A DNA stretch of 64,000 nucleotides from Burkholderia pseudomultivorans (lineage in GTDB: Bacteria > Pseudomonadota > Gammaproteobacteria > Burkholderiales > Burkholderiaceae), in the NCBI RefSeq assembly GCF_001718415.1, contig NZ_CP013378.1, forward strand, positions 2,976,001 to 3,040,000, read 5' to 3'. The position numbers and the translations under genes are program-made. Under the pieces are notes generated by a model. It saw only the letters and a list, made by a program, of their open reading frames with translations, was not told the origin of the DNA and did no database searches. The stretch's first letter is position 1, and every line of letters begins with the position of its first letter. This document shows, piece after piece, positions 17,000 through 26,616 of this stretch.

Positions 17000-17017
17000 T
17001 GGTTGGAAGGAAAGGCG

Positions 17018-17860
17018 ATGAAGCTGATCTGCGGAATGGTGGGGCGCGCGAGTGTGACGATGGCAGTGCTCCTGCTCGGCGCATGCGCGACCAAGGACAA
17101 CGGATATGGTGTTAGCGCTCAGGCGGAGCGGGCGGCCCTGATTCAAGCGGCCGATCAGAAGCAGTCGGTGCCGGATACGCCAGCGATGTACCTGAGCCTG
17201 ATTCAGCGGATGCAGGCGCAGGGACTTTACTATGCGTCGCTTGCACATATCGACGCGTACGACAAGGCGTACGGCGTGTCGCCGGATACGATTCTGCTGC
17301 GTGCGGACGCCCTGCGGATGACCGAGCAGCCGGCTGCCAGTGCGGCCGCGTATTCGCAGTTGCTGAAGACACCACTCGCTTCACGTGGCTACCGCGGGCT
17401 TGGGCTGATTGCTGGCGCCGCTGGCGATTTCGGCCGCGCCGCTCAGGCGCTGGCCCAGGCATCGGAGCTTGCGCCAACCGATGCATCGTTGTTGTCCGAT
17501 CTCGCCTATGCGAGGCTGCGCAATGGCGACATCGTCGGCGCGCGCGTACCGCTGATGAAGGCGGCCGAGCTCGATCAACGCAATCCAAAGATCGTCAGCA
17601 ATCTCGCGCTATACCTTATCGCGGCGGGGCGTTCACAGGATGCGCAGCGATTGATGAATCAGCAGCATTTGCCGGCAGATATCCGAAAGGACATCGGCAA
17701 CGATGCCGTGAAGGTTGCAACCGCGGCACGCGTGCAACAACGTGCGGTTGCGGAACCGCCGGTGGTATCGCGACATGGCGTGAATTCTGCGATTACGCCG
17801 ATGGCGAACAATTTTGGCTACGACCAGACCGTGCCGCTGCTGCAACGGTTTGCACAATGA
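17018..17860 (+). CDS. tadD: TadD-like TPR lipoprotein
   Basis: 280 residues from ATG 17018 behind GGAAGGAAAG (a TTG at 17003 is also in frame). Lipobox LLGAC lies near residue 21. It is followed by TPR-like helices: LIQRMQAQGLYYASLAHIDAYDKAYG, LLRADALRMTEQPAASAAAYSQLL, GAAGDFGRAAQALAQASELAP and LLSDLAYARLRNGDIVGA. TadD acts as a pilotin/assembly lipoprotein for the secretin. The last TPR is followed by a polar tail. It starts 18 bp after tadC. Confidence 0.88.
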   Translation: MKLICGMVGRASVTMAVLLLGACATKDNGYGVSAQAERAALIQAADQKQSVPDTPAMYLSLIQRMQAQGLYYASLAHIDAYDKAYGVSPDTILLRADALRMTEQPAASAAAYSQLLKTPLASRGYRGLGLIAGAAGDFGRAAQALAQASELAPTDASLLSDLAYARLRNGDIVGARVPLMKAAELDQRNPKIVSNLALYLIAAGRSQDAQRLMNQQHLPADIRKDIGNDAVKVATAARVQQRAVAEPPVVSRHGVNSAITPMANNFGYDQTVPLLQRFAQ

Positions 17861-17880
17861 ATAGACAGGCAGGAAGCGAC

Positions 17881-18207
17881 ATGAACAACAAACATCATCG
17901 AAACCTGCGTGCAGGTCGAATCGTGGTGCTGGGCGCGATGGTATGCACGGCAATGGGCGCCGCCGCCGCATATGGACAACAGTCCGCGACGCCGATTGCG
18001 TCGGATATCGGTCGCTCGACAAAAGAATGGCTGTCTATGCAGCGCGAAAACCGCGCGGCGGCCCCGACGCAACCGATGCTGGGGGACGTTGCAACACTCG
18101 TCTATCAACGTTACCTGGACTCGTTCAAGAACAAGATTCCGGAGTCGATGGGTTCACAGATTGGTTCTGCCAACGGAACGTCTGGCGGCGGGCAGGGTGT
18201 GCAGTAG
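17881..18207 (+). CDS. DUF3613-type small secreted tad-locus protein
   Basis: 108 residues from ATG 17881, behind AGGAAG. An alternative ATG at 17857 overlaps the tadD stop as ATGA and would add 8 residues. The signal peptide runs to AAYGQQ; the short mature chain includes STKEWLSMQRENRAAAPTQPMLGDVATLVYQRYLDSF and a Gly/Ser tail. The pattern of a W-x-x-x-Q-R-x-N block followed by a YxRYLxSF block matches DUF3613 proteins found in tad loci; no function is assigned. It sits between tadD and tadG, 5 bp before tadG. Confidence 0.8.
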   Translation: MNNKHHRNLRAGRIVVLGAMVCTAMGAAAAYGQQSATPIASDIGRSTKEWLSMQRENRAAAPTQPMLGDVATLVYQRYLDSFKNKIPESMGSQIGSANGTSGGGQGVQ

Positions 18208-18212
18208 GCGAG

Positions 18213-20273
18213 ATGACGATGCGCGCAGACCAATCATCCGTGGCTTGCCGGCGCGGCGCTGTCTGGCCGGGACGGCGCCGCCAGCGTGGCTCGTTTGCAA
18301 TAACCGCTGCGATTTGGTTGGCGATCGCGATCATCGTACTTGGCGTGATCGATATCGGTCGTTTTTACGCTGAACGCCGCCAAATGCAGGCGGCGGCTGA
18401 TTTGGCTGCGCTATCGGCGGTTTCGCAGGTTGCGGATAAGACTTGTCAGGCGGCGAAGGCAGCAGTCCAGCAAGTCGCAACTCCTTCAGCGAATTCCGTA
18501 CCGACAAACGCCACCGTTTCCGTGTCGTGTGGTGTCTGGGCTCCGCCTCAAGGGGCCGGCGGTAGTGCGACGTTTACGCGTCTCAGTGGAGATCCGGTCG
18601 ACGTCAACGGACGCTGCGATGGCTTGTCGACCGGAGGTGCAAACGGCGCTTCAGCAAATGCCGTATGCGTTACCGTGTCCGAGCCGGTGAGCGGCATTTT
18701 CCGCAGTGGAACGATCGGTGCGTCGGCCATTGCCAAGAGTACTCCGAGCGATACGTTTACGCTCACTACGTCGCTTTTGACGTTAAATGGTGGGCTGGCC
18801 AATCAGTTGCTTCAGTCGCTGACCGGTTCACCTAATGTGCTCAGCCTGAGCGCCGTTGACTATCAAGGACTGGCGCAAGTCAATCTGAAACTCGGGAGCA
18901 TTCTCGCCGATTTGCCGGTCGGCACGAGCACATCTGTGCTGAACGGCACAGTGACGCTCGGCCAACTGGCCAATGCAATGGTGCAAGCCGCGACGCAGCA
19001 GAATCTGGTCGGATTGAATCTGAATGTTCTGAATGCAATCGTCGCAGGACTCTGTACCAACAATAACTGCGGGGGGCCGCAGATTGCTCTCAATCAACTG
19101 GTTTCCGCGACTGTTGCAGGCGGAAATTCCGCCGTCGATGCTAGCGTCAATGCGCTCGGATTGCTTTCGACTGCTCTGCAAGTCGCGAATGGCACGAACC
19201 CAATCATCATTAAGAGCTTGGGTGTCCAGACGCCGACCGGGCTCGCCCCGCTACTTAACGCAACGGTGTCAGGCTCCGTATCACTCGCTGGAACGCCGCC
19301 ATCTACCGCCAGCGGCCCACCCGGACCGGCGAGTTGCGGAACGACTGATTGCACGACCAATACGTCGAGCGCTCAGGGGCGAGTGTTTCTTTCTACCAAT
19401 ATTTCCCTGTTGTCGACTTGTCCGGACGGGTCGCTCGTTTATTCCGGGAACTCGTGTTCCAATGGAAGTAAATCAGTACCACTGTTAGGCTTTAATCTGC
19501 CGGTCACCGCCTATGTCGCGCCAGCACTAGCAGGTTTGGCGTCCGTGACCTGCACGGCGAATAAGAAAACCGCAACGGTAAATACGCAGACCGGGGCGCT
19601 CGTGGTCATGATTGGCGGATCTCCGTCATCTACTCCACCGAGTCTCACCGTGCCCCCGGGTTCTCCGACATACACGCCGGATGGAAATTCAATTCAGCTC
19701 ATATCGGTAAGCCTGCAGGGCCTACTGGCGCTCACGGGCCTGACGAGTTCGCCGGTACTGGCGCCTTTACTGACTCCTATCCTGGCGCTTGTTGGTCTGG
19801 ACACACTTACAGTCCAGGTGAGCCTGCAAACGGGAAAGTTGGTGGTGCCCGTCGCTAATCAGAACGTGGCTCCGCTGACGTTCGAGTATTCTCTGGCAAC
19901 GAATCCACCGACACTCGCATCGTCGGTGTATGCATGTCCTTCGAGTGTCAATAATCCGAACATGCTGTGCGTTGGCACCGACCAATTCCTCGCGCCTGCC
20001 ACGCAGAGCTTGCTGAGTAGCAACCTCACACTGAAGCTGTCCTCGAAAGGAGGATTGTCGGGTCTTGTCGCTGCTCTGTTGAATCCGCTGCTTGATCAGT
20101 TGACGGGCCCGCTGTTGTCGCTGCTGAAGCCGATCTTGCTTCCGCTTGTCATGCAACCGATCGACTCGCTTCTGACCAGCGTCACAGGTTTGCTTGGCTT
20201 GAGTTTGGGCAATGCATACGTGACGAATACGCCGGACGCAATCAAGTGTGGTGATCCTATGCTCGTTAAATGA
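18213..20273 (+). CDS. tadG: TadG-like protein, pilus pseudopilin/adhesin-like
   Basis: 686 residues from ATG 18213. The N-terminus (RRQRGSFAITAAIWLAIAIIVLGVIDIGRFYAERRQMQAAADLAALSA) is the classic TadG/DUF2134 signature: one membrane helix then a QxAADxAALAxA helix. The long periplasmic part is Ser/Thr/Asn/Gly-rich with paired cysteines (CTNNNCGG, SCGTTDCTT, STCPDGS, VSCxVW) and hydrophobic LLTPILALVGL and LLNPLLDQL segments near the end. TadG is needed for Flp pilus assembly in other systems; the size is at the long end of the family. Third-position GC is lower here than in the flanking core genes. Confidence 0.87.
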   Translation: MTMRADQSSVACRRGAVWPGRRRQRGSFAITAAIWLAIAIIVLGVIDIGRFYAERRQMQAAADLAALSAVSQVADKTCQAAKAAVQQVATPSANSVPTNATVSVSCGVWAPPQGAGGSATFTRLSGDPVDVNGRCDGLSTGGANGASANAVCVTVSEPVSGIFRSGTIGASAIAKSTPSDTFTLTTSLLTLNGGLANQLLQSLTGSPNVLSLSAVDYQGLAQVNLKLGSILADLPVGTSTSVLNGTVTLGQLANAMVQAATQQNLVGLNLNVLNAIVAGLCTNNNCGGPQIALNQLVSATVAGGNSAVDASVNALGLLSTALQVANGTNPIIIKSLGVQTPTGLAPLLNATVSGSVSLAGTPPSTASGPPGPASCGTTDCTTNTSSAQGRVFLSTNISLLSTCPDGSLVYSGNSCSNGSKSVPLLGFNLPVTAYVAPALAGLASVTCTANKKTATVNTQTGALVVMIGGSPSSTPPSLTVPPGSPTYTPDGNSIQLISVSLQGLLALTGLTSSPVLAPLLTPILALVGLDTLTVQVSLQTGKLVVPVANQNVAPLTFEYSLATNPPTLASSVYACPSSVNNPNMLCVGTDQFLAPATQSLLSSNLTLKLSSKGGLSGLVAALLNPLLDQLTGPLLSLLKPILLPLVMQPIDSLLTSVTGLLGLSLGNAYVTNTPDAIKCGDPMLVK

Positions 20274-20296
20274 ATATTGAGTATTTTCGGCGATGA

Positions 20297-21772
<1,476 letters not shown>

Positions 21773-21827
21773 TTAATGAGATAAAATCGCGCTGAATTAC
21801 AACGACTCGGGCGGGGAATAGAACTTC

Positions 21828-22535
21828 ATGAGCCATATGACGGGGTTGGGGCGGGCATGCGTGTTGCTCGCCATGGTAGGAGGCATGCAAGGCGCGTACG
21901 CGCAGGGCTTGGCAAGCAGCACGTCGCCGGCGGTGCAGCAGGCGTCGGCGCCCGTAGCGGCGATTCCGGCGATCGATCCGCAGGTTCAGTCGTCGGTGCA
22001 GCCGCAGGCCGGCGAGACGACGGGGCAGAGCACGGTCGACGAACTGCAGCGGCAGATCCAGTCGCATGCGCTGACGGAAATGCGCACGAGCTATAACGGC
22101 AGCTATGGCGCGAGTCTGCTGTTCAACGTAAAGGACGGTTCCTACTTCGTCGCGTTGTTTCAGCAGAAGGCGTTCTGGCGCGTGGTCAAGACCTACGACG
22201 AATCGCGCGCGGAGCTGATCTATCGCGATTTCTCGCGTCAGGCCGAGCGTCTGGCCGTCAATGAACTGCGCGCGGCGAAGCTGGAATCGCAGAAGGCGCA
22301 GATGGACCGGCAGATAGAGGTCACGCAGGAGCGGGCGCGACGCCTGCAGGCCGATATCTCGATCGCGCGCGAGCAGCAGGCGGCGGTCGCCGATCGCCAG
22401 AAGAACGTACGCAACGAAACGGCGGCGCTGCAGGCGCAGCAGGCCGAACTTCAGGCGCAGCTGCGTTCGCTGCAGCAGCAGGTGCGTTCGCTGCAGCGTG
22501 AGGCCGACGCGGGACTGCCGACGACGGCCCGCTGA
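21828..22535 (+). CDS. DUF2968 secreted coiled-coil protein
   Basis: 235 residues. A signal peptide (MTGLGRACVLLAMVGGMQGAYAQ) is followed by a Ser/Pro/Gln linker, a globular part (ALTEMRTSYNGSYGASLLFNVKDGSYFVALFQQKAFWRVVKT) and a long Gln/Glu/Arg-rich coiled coil at about 145-225 with heptad pattern (LRAAKLESQKAQMDRQIEVTQERARRLQAD). This matches DUF2968, a family largely confined to Burkholderia and relatives, with no known function. It is 55 bp downstream of the sigma-54 regulator and ends at a strong terminator. A start at ATG 21837 is equally possible. Confidence 0.88.
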   Translation: MSHMTGLGRACVLLAMVGGMQGAYAQGLASSTSPAVQQASAPVAAIPAIDPQVQSSVQPQAGETTGQSTVDELQRQIQSHALTEMRTSYNGSYGASLLFNVKDGSYFVALFQQKAFWRVVKTYDESRAELIYRDFSRQAERLAVNELRAAKLESQKAQMDRQIEVTQERARRLQADISIAREQQAAVADRQKNVRNETAALQAQQAELQAQLRSLQQQVRSLQREADAGLPTTAR

Positions 22536-22580
22536 GCGGGAAGCGGCGGTGCGGCGACATGCCGCGCCGGCCGTTCAAGC

Positions 22581-22612
22581 AAAAAGGGCAAGCCGGTTGG
22601 CTTGCCCTTTTT
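22581..22612 (+). terminator. Perfect rho-independent terminator, target of the group II intron
   Basis: AAAAAGGGCAAGCC, loop GGTT, GGCTTGCCCTTTTT: 14-bp stem with A-run and T-run, so it works on both strands. It ends DUF2968, and before the intron arrived it probably also ended the converging hfq2-like gene. The group II intron begins 4 nt after the T-run. Confidence 0.95.
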
Positions 22613-22615
22613 GTT

Positions 22616-23267
22616 GTGCGCCCAGCATGGGCGCACTCCTGCGGGTGAAAGTCCCGCCATAAGCTGGTCATGGCGAATGAAGTGAAGCGCAACTGCATGA
22701 GGGCGACCGAGTGTGGGGAGGAAGCGTGGAGCGTAAATCGCGAGCCGATGGACAAGAACCGTATAGAAGGCGCTGCCGAGCAGGGCGAGCGGGCAACAAA
22801 CCGCAAAGCTCTCGTGACCAAAGCGAAGCGGCGTAAATACGGCGGTTGTGCGATGAAGGAGTGCGTTTCTTACCTGGGGAGATCTCGCCTTGTGCCTGAA
22901 AGGGCGACGGTGCAGACCGGAGCGAGAAGTCAGCAGAGGCCGTAGTAGTGAGGTGGTGTGGCCGGGAAGGCTAAAGCTGCCAGCGAAGGGCCGAAGGAAT
23001 GGGAGGGCAAGCCCTCTGGTTCTCGGAAGTGAATAGCCTCAGATGTTCGCGTAAGTGAAGCTCGCCGAACGGTGGATAGGGTGAAGCCCGACAGGCCCAG
23101 GCAGCGAGGAATCAGTTTCGGTGAAGCAGACAACAGCGAACCTGGGTGTCGGGTCGGGAGCAACACAAGCCCGGCAACCTCAACCATTCCAACCGCCCGG
23201 TGCGGACCCGCATGCCGGGTGGTGTGGGAGGGGATCGGTCACGTTAACTGACCGCCCCTATCCCGAT
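22616..23267 (+). mobile_element. ORF-less group II intron, terminator-inserted (IIC-like site choice)
   Basis: The 5' end GTGCGCCCAG opens a perfect hairpin GTGCGCCCA/TGGGCGCAC (22616-22636), as in bacterial group II introns. The six exon bases before it, TTTGTT (22610-22615, IBS1), are the exact complement of AACAAA at 22795-22800 (EBS1). Domain V lies near 23192-23225 (CCGCCCGG, TGCGGACCCGCA, CCGGGTGG with a two-base bulge). Domain VI is the CGGTCA/TGACCG stem (23236-23253) with an A opposite it in CCCCTATCCC. The 3' end is CCCGAT at 23267. Total length is about 652 nt, too short for a reverse transcriptase; the short frames inside are not RT fragments I can recognise. Insertion right behind an intrinsic terminator is the habit of IIC introns. 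Confidence 0.88.
23192..23267 (+). ncRNA. Group II intron domains V and VI
   Basis: Domain V (about 23192-23225) carries the CGC-type catalytic triad and a bulge. Domain VI (about 23230-23267) has a stem closed by CGGTCA/TGACCG and an unpaired A near its 3' base as candidate branch point. Both look intact, so the ribozyme itself could still be active if a maturase acts in trans. Confidence 0.7.
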
Positions 23268-23849
23268 TTACTGGCCGTCCGGCACGATTCGCCGGCGGCG
23301 CGTGACGATCACCGGCCCGTTGCCGCTGCGTGCATCGGACGGCGCGCTGCCCGATGCATCGCCGCCGGCCTCGCGCGGCGCACCGTATTCGCGCGGCGTG
23401 CTGTAGCCTTCGCGCGGTTCGCGCGAGCCGTAGCCCTCACGCGGTTCGCGGGAACCGTAACCCTCGCGGGGTTCGCGCGAGCCATAGCCCTCGCGCGGTT
23501 CACGGGAACCGTAGCCGCCGTCGCCGCGCGATTCGCGGGGGCCGCCGTGCGAGCCGTACGGGCTGTGGCCGCCACCTTCACGGCCGCCGGGACGCCCGCC
23601 GGTGCGCGGGCCGCGCGGGCCGCCGCCGGGGCGCGAGCCGCCGGTGTCGAGCTGGATCGTGGAAATCGCACGCTTGTAGATGCCTTGCAGACCCACGGGG
23701 GTGCGCAGCATCACCAGATACTGGTCGAACGACTCGATGCACCCCGTCAGGCGAATGCCGTTGACGAGATAGATTTCAACGCGCTTACGTTCCTTGCGCG
23801 CGGAATTGATGAAGTCGTTTTGCGGATGGGATTCTGCGGGATTGGCCAT
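23268..23849 (-). CDS. hfq2: Hfq2-type RNA chaperone with long Gly/Arg-rich tail
   Basis: 193 residues, about twice the length of ordinary Hfq. Residues 1-66 are the Sm core: [38 protein letters not shown] (Sm1) and [10 protein letters not shown] (Sm2; the usual YKHA motif reads YKRA). The remaining 125 residues are a Gly/Arg/Pro/Ser tail with four exact copies of YGSREPREG (residues 113-148) and a basic end [14 protein letters not shown]. It matches the second Hfq of the B. cepacia complex, an RNA chaperone needed for stress tolerance and virulence there. Its TAA stop abuts the group II intron, which separates it from the original terminator. Confidence 0.92.
   Translation of the reverse strand: MANPAESHPQNDFINSARKERKRVEIYLVNGIRLTGCIESFDQYLVMLRTPVGLQGIYKRAISTIQLDTGGSRPGGGPRGPRTGGRPGGREGGGHSPYGSHGGPRESRGDGGYGSREPREGYGSREPREGYGSREPREGYGSREPREGYSTPREYGAPREAGGDASGSAPSDARSGNGPVIVTRRRRIVPDGQ
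23406..23513 (-). repeat. Four 27-bp coding repeats in the hfq2 tail
   Basis: Four in-frame tandem copies encode YGSREPREG. Synonymous differences between copies (for example GCGGGAACC versus GCGCGAGCC on the plus strand) show that the peptide, not only the DNA, has been kept. Confidence 0.9.
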
Positions 23850-24244
23850 TGAGGTGCGGCAGGAGCCTGCGTCAGAGAATATGTTGTGCGTGTGTGTGGC
23901 GTGTGTTCGTCCACAAGGTGTTTGGCGGGATTTTACCCTGTTCGTTCAGGAAGCGCCCAGTCGCGATTGTGTCGAACCGTAACCCACTATAGACGCTCCC
24001 GTCCGTTTTCGCGATCCGGCCGAATGGCTAGCGTCTGCTGCCGCTCATAACCAAGGTCGAATGTTCGCTGCCGGTCGTCTCGTCGTCGGCAGGATTTTCC
24101 GCCCCAAATGTGTGCAGCAACGGGTGCCGCGCGTATTTCGTTACGTTGCGTTACGTCTCTCGCAGCGCGGTAGCACCTGGCCGCGCGCGTCCCGCTTACA
24201 TTCGCCGCTGATGCCGGGCAGGCCGGCGGAACAGGGACTCGGAG
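23850..24244. other. 395-bp divergent intergenic region between hfq2 and a small secreted protein gene
   Basis: I see no gene. The region holds CGTTACGTTGCGTTACGTC at 24139-24157, which shares the 11-mer CGTTACGTTGC with the reverse complement of the 8158-8170 motif in the flp control region. No sigma-54 core with correct spacing was found near it. Confidence 0.6.
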
Positions 24245-24529
24245 ATGAATCAAAGGCGCATGGCAGGGTGGGTCGGAGGCGTGGCATTGCTGGCTTCCGG
24301 TAGTGCAATGGCGGGACACGTCGATCTGTCGGTCGGCATCGGCGTCCCGGCGGCGCCGGTCTATGTCGAACCGGCGCCGGTCTATGTGGCGCCGCCGCAG
24401 CCGGCGGTGGTCGCGTATCCGGGCTACGGGTACGGCTACGACGGCGATGACGACGACGATCGGTATCGAAAGTGGCGCCGGCACTACTACAAGCACTGGC
24501 ACCGGCATCACGACGACGATGACGATTGA
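24245..24529 (+). CDS. Small secreted protein with Pro-Val repeats and His/Asp-rich tail
   Basis: 94 residues from ATG 24245 behind GGAG. A signal peptide (AGWVGGVALLASGSAMA) precedes PAAPVYVEPAPVYVAPPQPAVVAYPGYGYGYDG and a highly charged tail DDDDDRYRKWRRHYYKHWHRHHDDDDD. The tail, alternating acidic and His/Arg/Lys clusters, could bind metal ions, but no family is recognised with confidence. It converges with fadD (stop at 24553) with only 23 bp between. Confidence 0.75.
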   Translation: MNQRRMAGWVGGVALLASGSAMAGHVDLSVGIGVPAAPVYVEPAPVYVAPPQPAVVAYPGYGYGYDGDDDDDRYRKWRRHYYKHWHRHHDDDDD

Positions 24530-24552
24530 AGTCGCGGCAGGCGACGCAGCCC

Positions 24553-26307
24553 TTAGCCTTGCTTCGCCGCGTTGATTTTCGCCAGTTCCTCGTCGCGCAG
24601 CGCGCGGCGCAGGATCTTGCCGACGTTCGTCTGCGGCAGCGCGTCGCGGAACTCGACGAATTTCGGCATCTTGTAGCCGGTCAGGTTCTTGCGGCAGTGC
24701 GCGAGTACGTCGTCGACCGTGAGCGCCGGGTCGCGCCGCACGACGAACACCTTGATCCGTTCGCCCTGCACGTCGTCCGGGATCCCGATCGCCGCCGCTT
24801 CGCTGATGCCCGGGTGCATCACGAGCACTTCCTCGATTTCGTTCGGATACACGTTGAAGCCCGACACGAGGATCATGTCCTTCTTGCGGTCGATCAGGCG
24901 CACGAAGCCGCGTTCGTCCATCACGCCGATGTCGCCGGTGCCGAGCCAGCCGTCGGCGTCGATCACCTTCGCGGTTTCGTCGGGGCGCTGCCAGTAGCCG
25001 CGCATCACCTGCGGCCCGTGCACGCACAGCTCGCCCGGCTCGCCGATCCCGGCCCAGCTGCCGTCCTCACGGCGAAAGCGCACGAGCGTCGACGGCGCCG
25101 GCAGCCCGATCGAGCCGCTGAACGCCGCCATCGCGTTCAGGTCCACGGGGTTCATCGTGACGATCGGCGAGCATTCGGTCAGCCCGTAGCCTTCGACGAC
25201 GGGTCGTCCCGTCACCTGCTGGAAGCGCTCCGCGACGGCGCGCTGCATCGCCATGCCGCCCGCCATCGCGAGCTTGAGTTTCGAGAAGTCGCGCTTGCGG
25301 AATTCCTCGTTGTCGAGGAACGCGTTGTACAGCGTGTTGATGCCGGTGATGCCCGTGAAGGTTTCGTGGCGGAGGATCTTCATCACCATCGTCATGTCGC
25401 GCGGATTCGCGATCAGGATGTTGCGGCCGCCGAGTCCCATGAAGATGAACGCGTTCACGGTCAGCGAATAGATGTGATAGAGCGGCAGCGGCGTCAGCAC
25501 GGTCTCGATGTCGCCGGTGAGCTGGTCGGCGATCCACGCCTTCGCCTGCAGCAGGTTCGCGATCAGGTTGCCGTGCGTGAGCATCGCGCCTTTCGCGACG
25601 CCGGTCGTGCCGCCCGTGTACTGCAGGAACGCGAGGTCGTCGCGCGTCAGCGGCGCGGGTTGCGGCTTGTTGCGCGCGCCGAGCGCGAGCGCGGAGCGCA
25701 GCTGCACGGCCTGCGGCAGATGGTAGGCCGGCACGAGCTTCTTCACGTGCTTGAGCACGAAATTGATCAGTCGTCCTTTCGCATTGAAGCCGTCGGCGAG
25801 CAGGTCGCCGAGCGCGGTGACGACGATGTTCTTCACCTGCGTTTCGGGCAGCGCATCCTGCAGCGTGCGCGCGAAGTTCTCGAACACGACGATCGTCTGC
25901 GCGCCGCTGTCCTTCAGCTGATGCGCGAGTTCGCGCACGGTGTACAGCGGATTGACGTTGACGACGATTGCGCCGGTCTTCAGCGTGCCGAACAGCGCGA
26001 CCGGATACTGGAACGTATTGGGCAGCATGATCGCGACGCGGTCGCCGGGCTTCACGCCGATCGACTGCAGATACGACGCGAACGCCTCGACCTTGCGCGC
26101 GAGCGTGCGATAGGTCATCGACGCGCCCGCGCTGACGTACGCGACGCGATCGGCGAAGCGCGTCGTGCATTCGTCGAAGAACTGCACGAGCGACGCATAT
26201 TGCGTGATGTCGATTTCGTGCGGCACGCCGGGCGGGTATGACGCGTACCAGATACCGTCGGTGTTCGGTGGCGCCTGCGTGGCGGCGGTCGCTGCGGGAG
26301 CGGGCAT
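24553..26307 (-). CDS. fadD: Long-chain fatty acid--CoA ligase
   Basis: 584-residue ANL-superfamily enzyme that activates fatty acids with ATP and CoA. Signature motifs: LQYTGGTTGVAKGAMLTH (P-loop/AMP motif, about residue 230), GYGLTECSPIV, GWLGTGDIGVMDERGFVRLIDRKKDMI (hinge) and the catalytic lysine near the C-terminus in QTNVGKILRRALRDEEL. Length matches FadD. Upstream is 309 bp without a gene and then a divergent-in-function but co-directional TetR regulator, a common pairing for fatty-acid degradation control. Confidence 0.94.
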   Translation of the reverse strand: MPAPAATAATQAPPNTDGIWYASYPPGVPHEIDITQYASLVQFFDECTTRFADRVAYVSAGASMTYRTLARKVEAFASYLQSIGVKPGDRVAIMLPNTFQYPVALFGTLKTGAIVVNVNPLYTVRELAHQLKDSGAQTIVVFENFARTLQDALPETQVKNIVVTALGDLLADGFNAKGRLINFVLKHVKKLVPAYHLPQAVQLRSALALGARNKPQPAPLTRDDLAFLQYTGGTTGVAKGAMLTHGNLIANLLQAKAWIADQLTGDIETVLTPLPLYHIYSLTVNAFIFMGLGGRNILIANPRDMTMVMKILRHETFTGITGINTLYNAFLDNEEFRKRDFSKLKLAMAGGMAMQRAVAERFQQVTGRPVVEGYGLTECSPIVTMNPVDLNAMAAFSGSIGLPAPSTLVRFRREDGSWAGIGEPGELCVHGPQVMRGYWQRPDETAKVIDADGWLGTGDIGVMDERGFVRLIDRKKDMILVSGFNVYPNEIEEVLVMHPGISEAAAIGIPDDVQGERIKVFVVRRDPALTVDDVLAHCRKNLTGYKMPKFVEFRDALPQTNVGKILRRALRDEELAKINAAKQG

Positions 26308-26616
26308 GATGTGTCTCCAGTGTCGACCGGCGTTGACGCTTCGGCGTCTGCGCCGGTCCCTTGCTATGCGGTCGGTCGGTGTCGGCGCTTGCGCGCCTGC
26401 TCCGGTCCATGCTTGTACGATCGATGCCGGGCTGCGCTTCGGGCGCTTGCACCGGCTCCCTGTCTTTCAATCAAGCCGTTCGGCAAACACCGGCGCACGC
26501 CGAATCCGCATCCGGAATCGCACTGCGCGGCCGAACGGGGCAGCGCGCGTCGCGGCCCGTTCGCGCGCAAACGCGGTCATCCGTCAACGGAAGGTGTGCA
26601 TCGTGTTTCCGCGCGA
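26308..26616. other. 309-bp intergenic region upstream of fadD
   Basis: No gene supported on either strand; long open frames here are high-GC shadows. It is expected to hold the fadD promoter, but no convincing -35/-10 pair or operator stands out. Confidence 0.5.

Noticed and set aside
22670..22945. 91-codon frame inside the group II intron
   Set aside because: It spans structured intron RNA (domains I-III) and shows no reverse transcriptase or maturase similarity.
23406..23513. Short direct repeats resembling a small array
   Set aside because: They are four in-frame 27-bp units encoding YGSREPREG in the Hfq2 tail.
23121..23852. 243-codon plus-strand frame across the intron end and hfq2
   Set aside because: It crosses the intron boundary and is antisense to hfq2.
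24526..26241. 571-codon plus-strand open frame over fadD
   Set aside because: Antisense shadow of a clear FadD with all motifs; the His/Arg/Asp-rich translation has no family features.
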